From Chloroflexi bacterium UBA4736 (GTDB lineage: Bacteria; Chloroflexota; Dormibacteria; Dormibacterales; Dormibacteraceae): a DNA stretch of 6,822 bases. A model generated the notes under the pieces. The model was given only the letters and a program-made list of their open reading frames with translations, was not told where the DNA came from and made no database searches. This document shows, one piece after another, positions 5,828 through 6,822 of the stretch. The stretch is from NCBI GenBank assembly GCA_002404015.1, contig DHIW01000015.1:1-6822 (forward strand), in the 5' to 3' direction. How positions within the stretch are numbered: the first letter of the stretch is position 1; each line of letters starts with the position of its first letter. The position numbers and the translations under genes were made by a program.

Positions 5828-6724
5828 GTGACCGGAGCCTTCAGCTTCACCGGCCGCTTCATCACCACCGAACTGCTGGCGCGCGGACGACTCGTGAGGA
5901 CCTTGACCAATCACCCGAGCCGGCCGGGCAGATTGCTCGAAGTCGAGACAGCACCACTGCAGTTCACAGACCGCCAGCGCCTCCTCGCGGACCTGACCGG
6001 CGTCGAGACCCTGTACAACACCTACTGGATCAGATACCCGCAGGTAGGGACGACCTTTGACCGGGCAGTCGCCAACATCGCCTTTCTAGCCGAGGCCGCG
6101 CGCGCCGCCGGCGTGGCCAAAATAGTCCACGTATCGGTCTCGAACCCTTCAATCACTAGTCGGCTTGCCTATTACCGGGGAAAAGCCGAAGCCGAGGAGG
6201 TCATCAAGCAAAGCGGGATTGACTGGTCGATTGTTCGCCCGACACTGATCTTCGGACAAGGCGACATCCTCCTCAACAACATCGCCTGGCTCCTGCGGCA
6301 CCTGCCGATATTCTTCGTGCCTGGCGACGGGAGTTATCGGTTGCAACCCGTGAGCGGACCGGACGTGGCTCGCATCTGTTTGGCCGCCGGCAACGGGCTG
6401 ATCACCGACGCAGCGGGCCCCGAGATCATGAGTTACCGCGACCTGACCCAGCGTCTGGCCGCGACGGTAGGCGTCAGCCGGCCCGTCTTTGAGATACCCC
6501 CCAAGCTGGCCCTCGCGAGCCTGGTCCCGATGAACTTGATTCTGCGCGACACCATCCTGGTCAAGGAAGAGCTCGACGGGCTGATGGGGGAGAACCTGGT
6601 AAGCAGTGAGCCAGCAATCGGAACAGAGCGCCTTGGAGACTTCTTGGAAAGTGTCCGAGACACCATCGGTAGGGCCTACGCCTCAGAGATGGCGCGCCAC
6701 GTCGAAGGCCTCGCCAGACCGTAG
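5828..6724 (+). CDS. Atypical SDR / NmrA-like NAD(P)-binding protein (epimerase family), start uncertain
   Basis: This is a Rossmann-fold protein of the extended or atypical short-chain dehydrogenase group often annotated NAD-dependent epimerase or NmrA family; the substrate is unknown. It shows the nucleotide-binding turn TGAFSFTG (2-9), LYNTYWIRYP near 60-70, KIVHVSVSNPS, a YYRGK motif matching YxxxK (Y115, K119), VRPTLIFGQGDILLNNIAWLL and LQPVSGPDVARI. From the GTG it has 298 residues, close to the expected 300. The first beta strand of the fold is, however, encoded upstream of that GTG (IRAIDIVTG, from 5810), where no ATG, GTG, TTG or CTG exists in frame back to the TAG at 5759-5761. A rare ATT start at 5810 or 5819, or a lost base after the GTG at 5805, are alternatives. 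No good ribosome binding site precedes 5828. Base composition is visibly lower in GC than the genes to the left. The 46-base gap allows but does not prove co-transcription. Confidence 0.85.
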   Translation: MTGAFSFTGRFITTELLARGRLVRTLTNHPSRPGRLLEVETAPLQFTDRQRLLADLTGVETLYNTYWIRYPQVGTTFDRAVANIAFLAEAARAAGVAKIVHVSVSNPSITSRLAYYRGKAEAEEVIKQSGIDWSIVRPTLIFGQGDILLNNIAWLLRHLPIFFVPGDGSYRLQPVSGPDVARICLAAGNGLITDAAGPEIMSYRDLTQRLAATVGVSRPVFEIPPKLALASLVPMNLILRDTILVKEELDGLMGENLVSSEPAIGTERLGDFLESVRDTIGRAYASEMARHVEGLARP

Positions 6725-6789
6725 CTTTGCGAGCAGGACCCCTCCCCCCCTGCCCCGAATGCACCGAAGGTGGAGTGAGCTAGGGGGCT

Positions 6790-6793
6790 GAGG
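6790..6793 (+). promoter_or_regulatory. Shine-Dalgarno site GAGG
   Basis: GAGG followed by A lies five bases before the GTG at 6799. It is the clearest ribosome binding site in the window and is the main support for calling the truncated gene at the right edge. Confidence 0.55.
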
Positions 6794-6798
6794 ACAAA

Positions 6799-6822
6799 GT
6801 GAAAGGTGCCCTTCTGAACGAG
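6799..6822 (+). CDS. Start of a gene cut by the window edge, possibly zinc-type alcohol dehydrogenase
   Basis: Eight codons remain, reading MKGALLNE from a GTG start with GAGG five bases upstream. The N-terminus M-K-(A/G)-A-(L/V)-L is common in zinc-dependent alcohol dehydrogenases and quinone oxidoreductases of the MDR superfamily, but eight residues are too few for a firm assignment. It lies 74 bases past the SDR-like gene on the same strand; the bases between are C-rich (about 6737-6747) and show no convincing terminator, so co-transcription is possible. Confidence 0.45.

Noticed and set aside
6737..6790. C-run and downstream G-run as a terminator after the SDR-like gene
   Set aside because: Pairing would need a loop of roughly 35 bases and no T-run follows, so it is not a credible terminator.

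Overview
The window is about 6.8 kb of very GC-rich bacterial DNA. It carries five protein-coding genes; the last is cut by the right edge, and no RNA genes, insertion sequences or CRISPR arrays were seen. High GC, GTG as the first codon of every gene with a clear start, few Shine-Dalgarno sites, a PEP carboxylase of a type I associate with Actinobacteria/Thermoleophilia, and a luciferase-like flavin oxidoreductase together suggest a soil-type actinobacterium or a relative. That placement is inference, not a database result.

Layout. Positions 1-354 hold no gene. They contain a degenerate tandem pair of compound palindromic repeats (84-141 and 206-269), an 11-base tandem repeat (173-200) and a strong GC hairpin (310-333) just beyond the 3' end of ppc. 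ppc (PEP carboxylase) runs leftward from 2979 to 355. Only 25 bases (2980-3004) separate its start from that of a rightward gene pair. The first of the pair (3005-4927) encodes a flavoprotein of the anthraniloyl-CoA/salicylyl-CoA monooxygenase family. The second (4924-5781) encodes a luciferase-like flavin/F420 oxidoreductase and overlaps the first by four bases. After a 46-base gap comes an atypical short-chain dehydrogenase/NmrA-type NAD(P)-binding protein (about 5828-6724). After 74 more bases, the first eight codons of another gene (6799 onward) begin behind the clearest ribosome binding site in the window.

How the genes may work together. The two coupled flavin enzymes are probably one functional unit acting on an aromatic acyl-CoA. 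In the known fused enzymes, an N-terminal FAD monooxygenase hydroxylates the ring and a C-terminal Old Yellow Enzyme (OYE) domain reduces it. Here the monooxygenase half looks intact. The OYE half is shortened at both ends and has lost its catalytic histidine pair, its tyrosine and an FMN-contact arginine. This apparent reductase pseudodomain, followed at once by a separate flavin oxidoreductase, is the most interesting feature of the window. ppc is a housekeeping anaplerotic gene with no evident functional link beyond the shared divergent promoter region.
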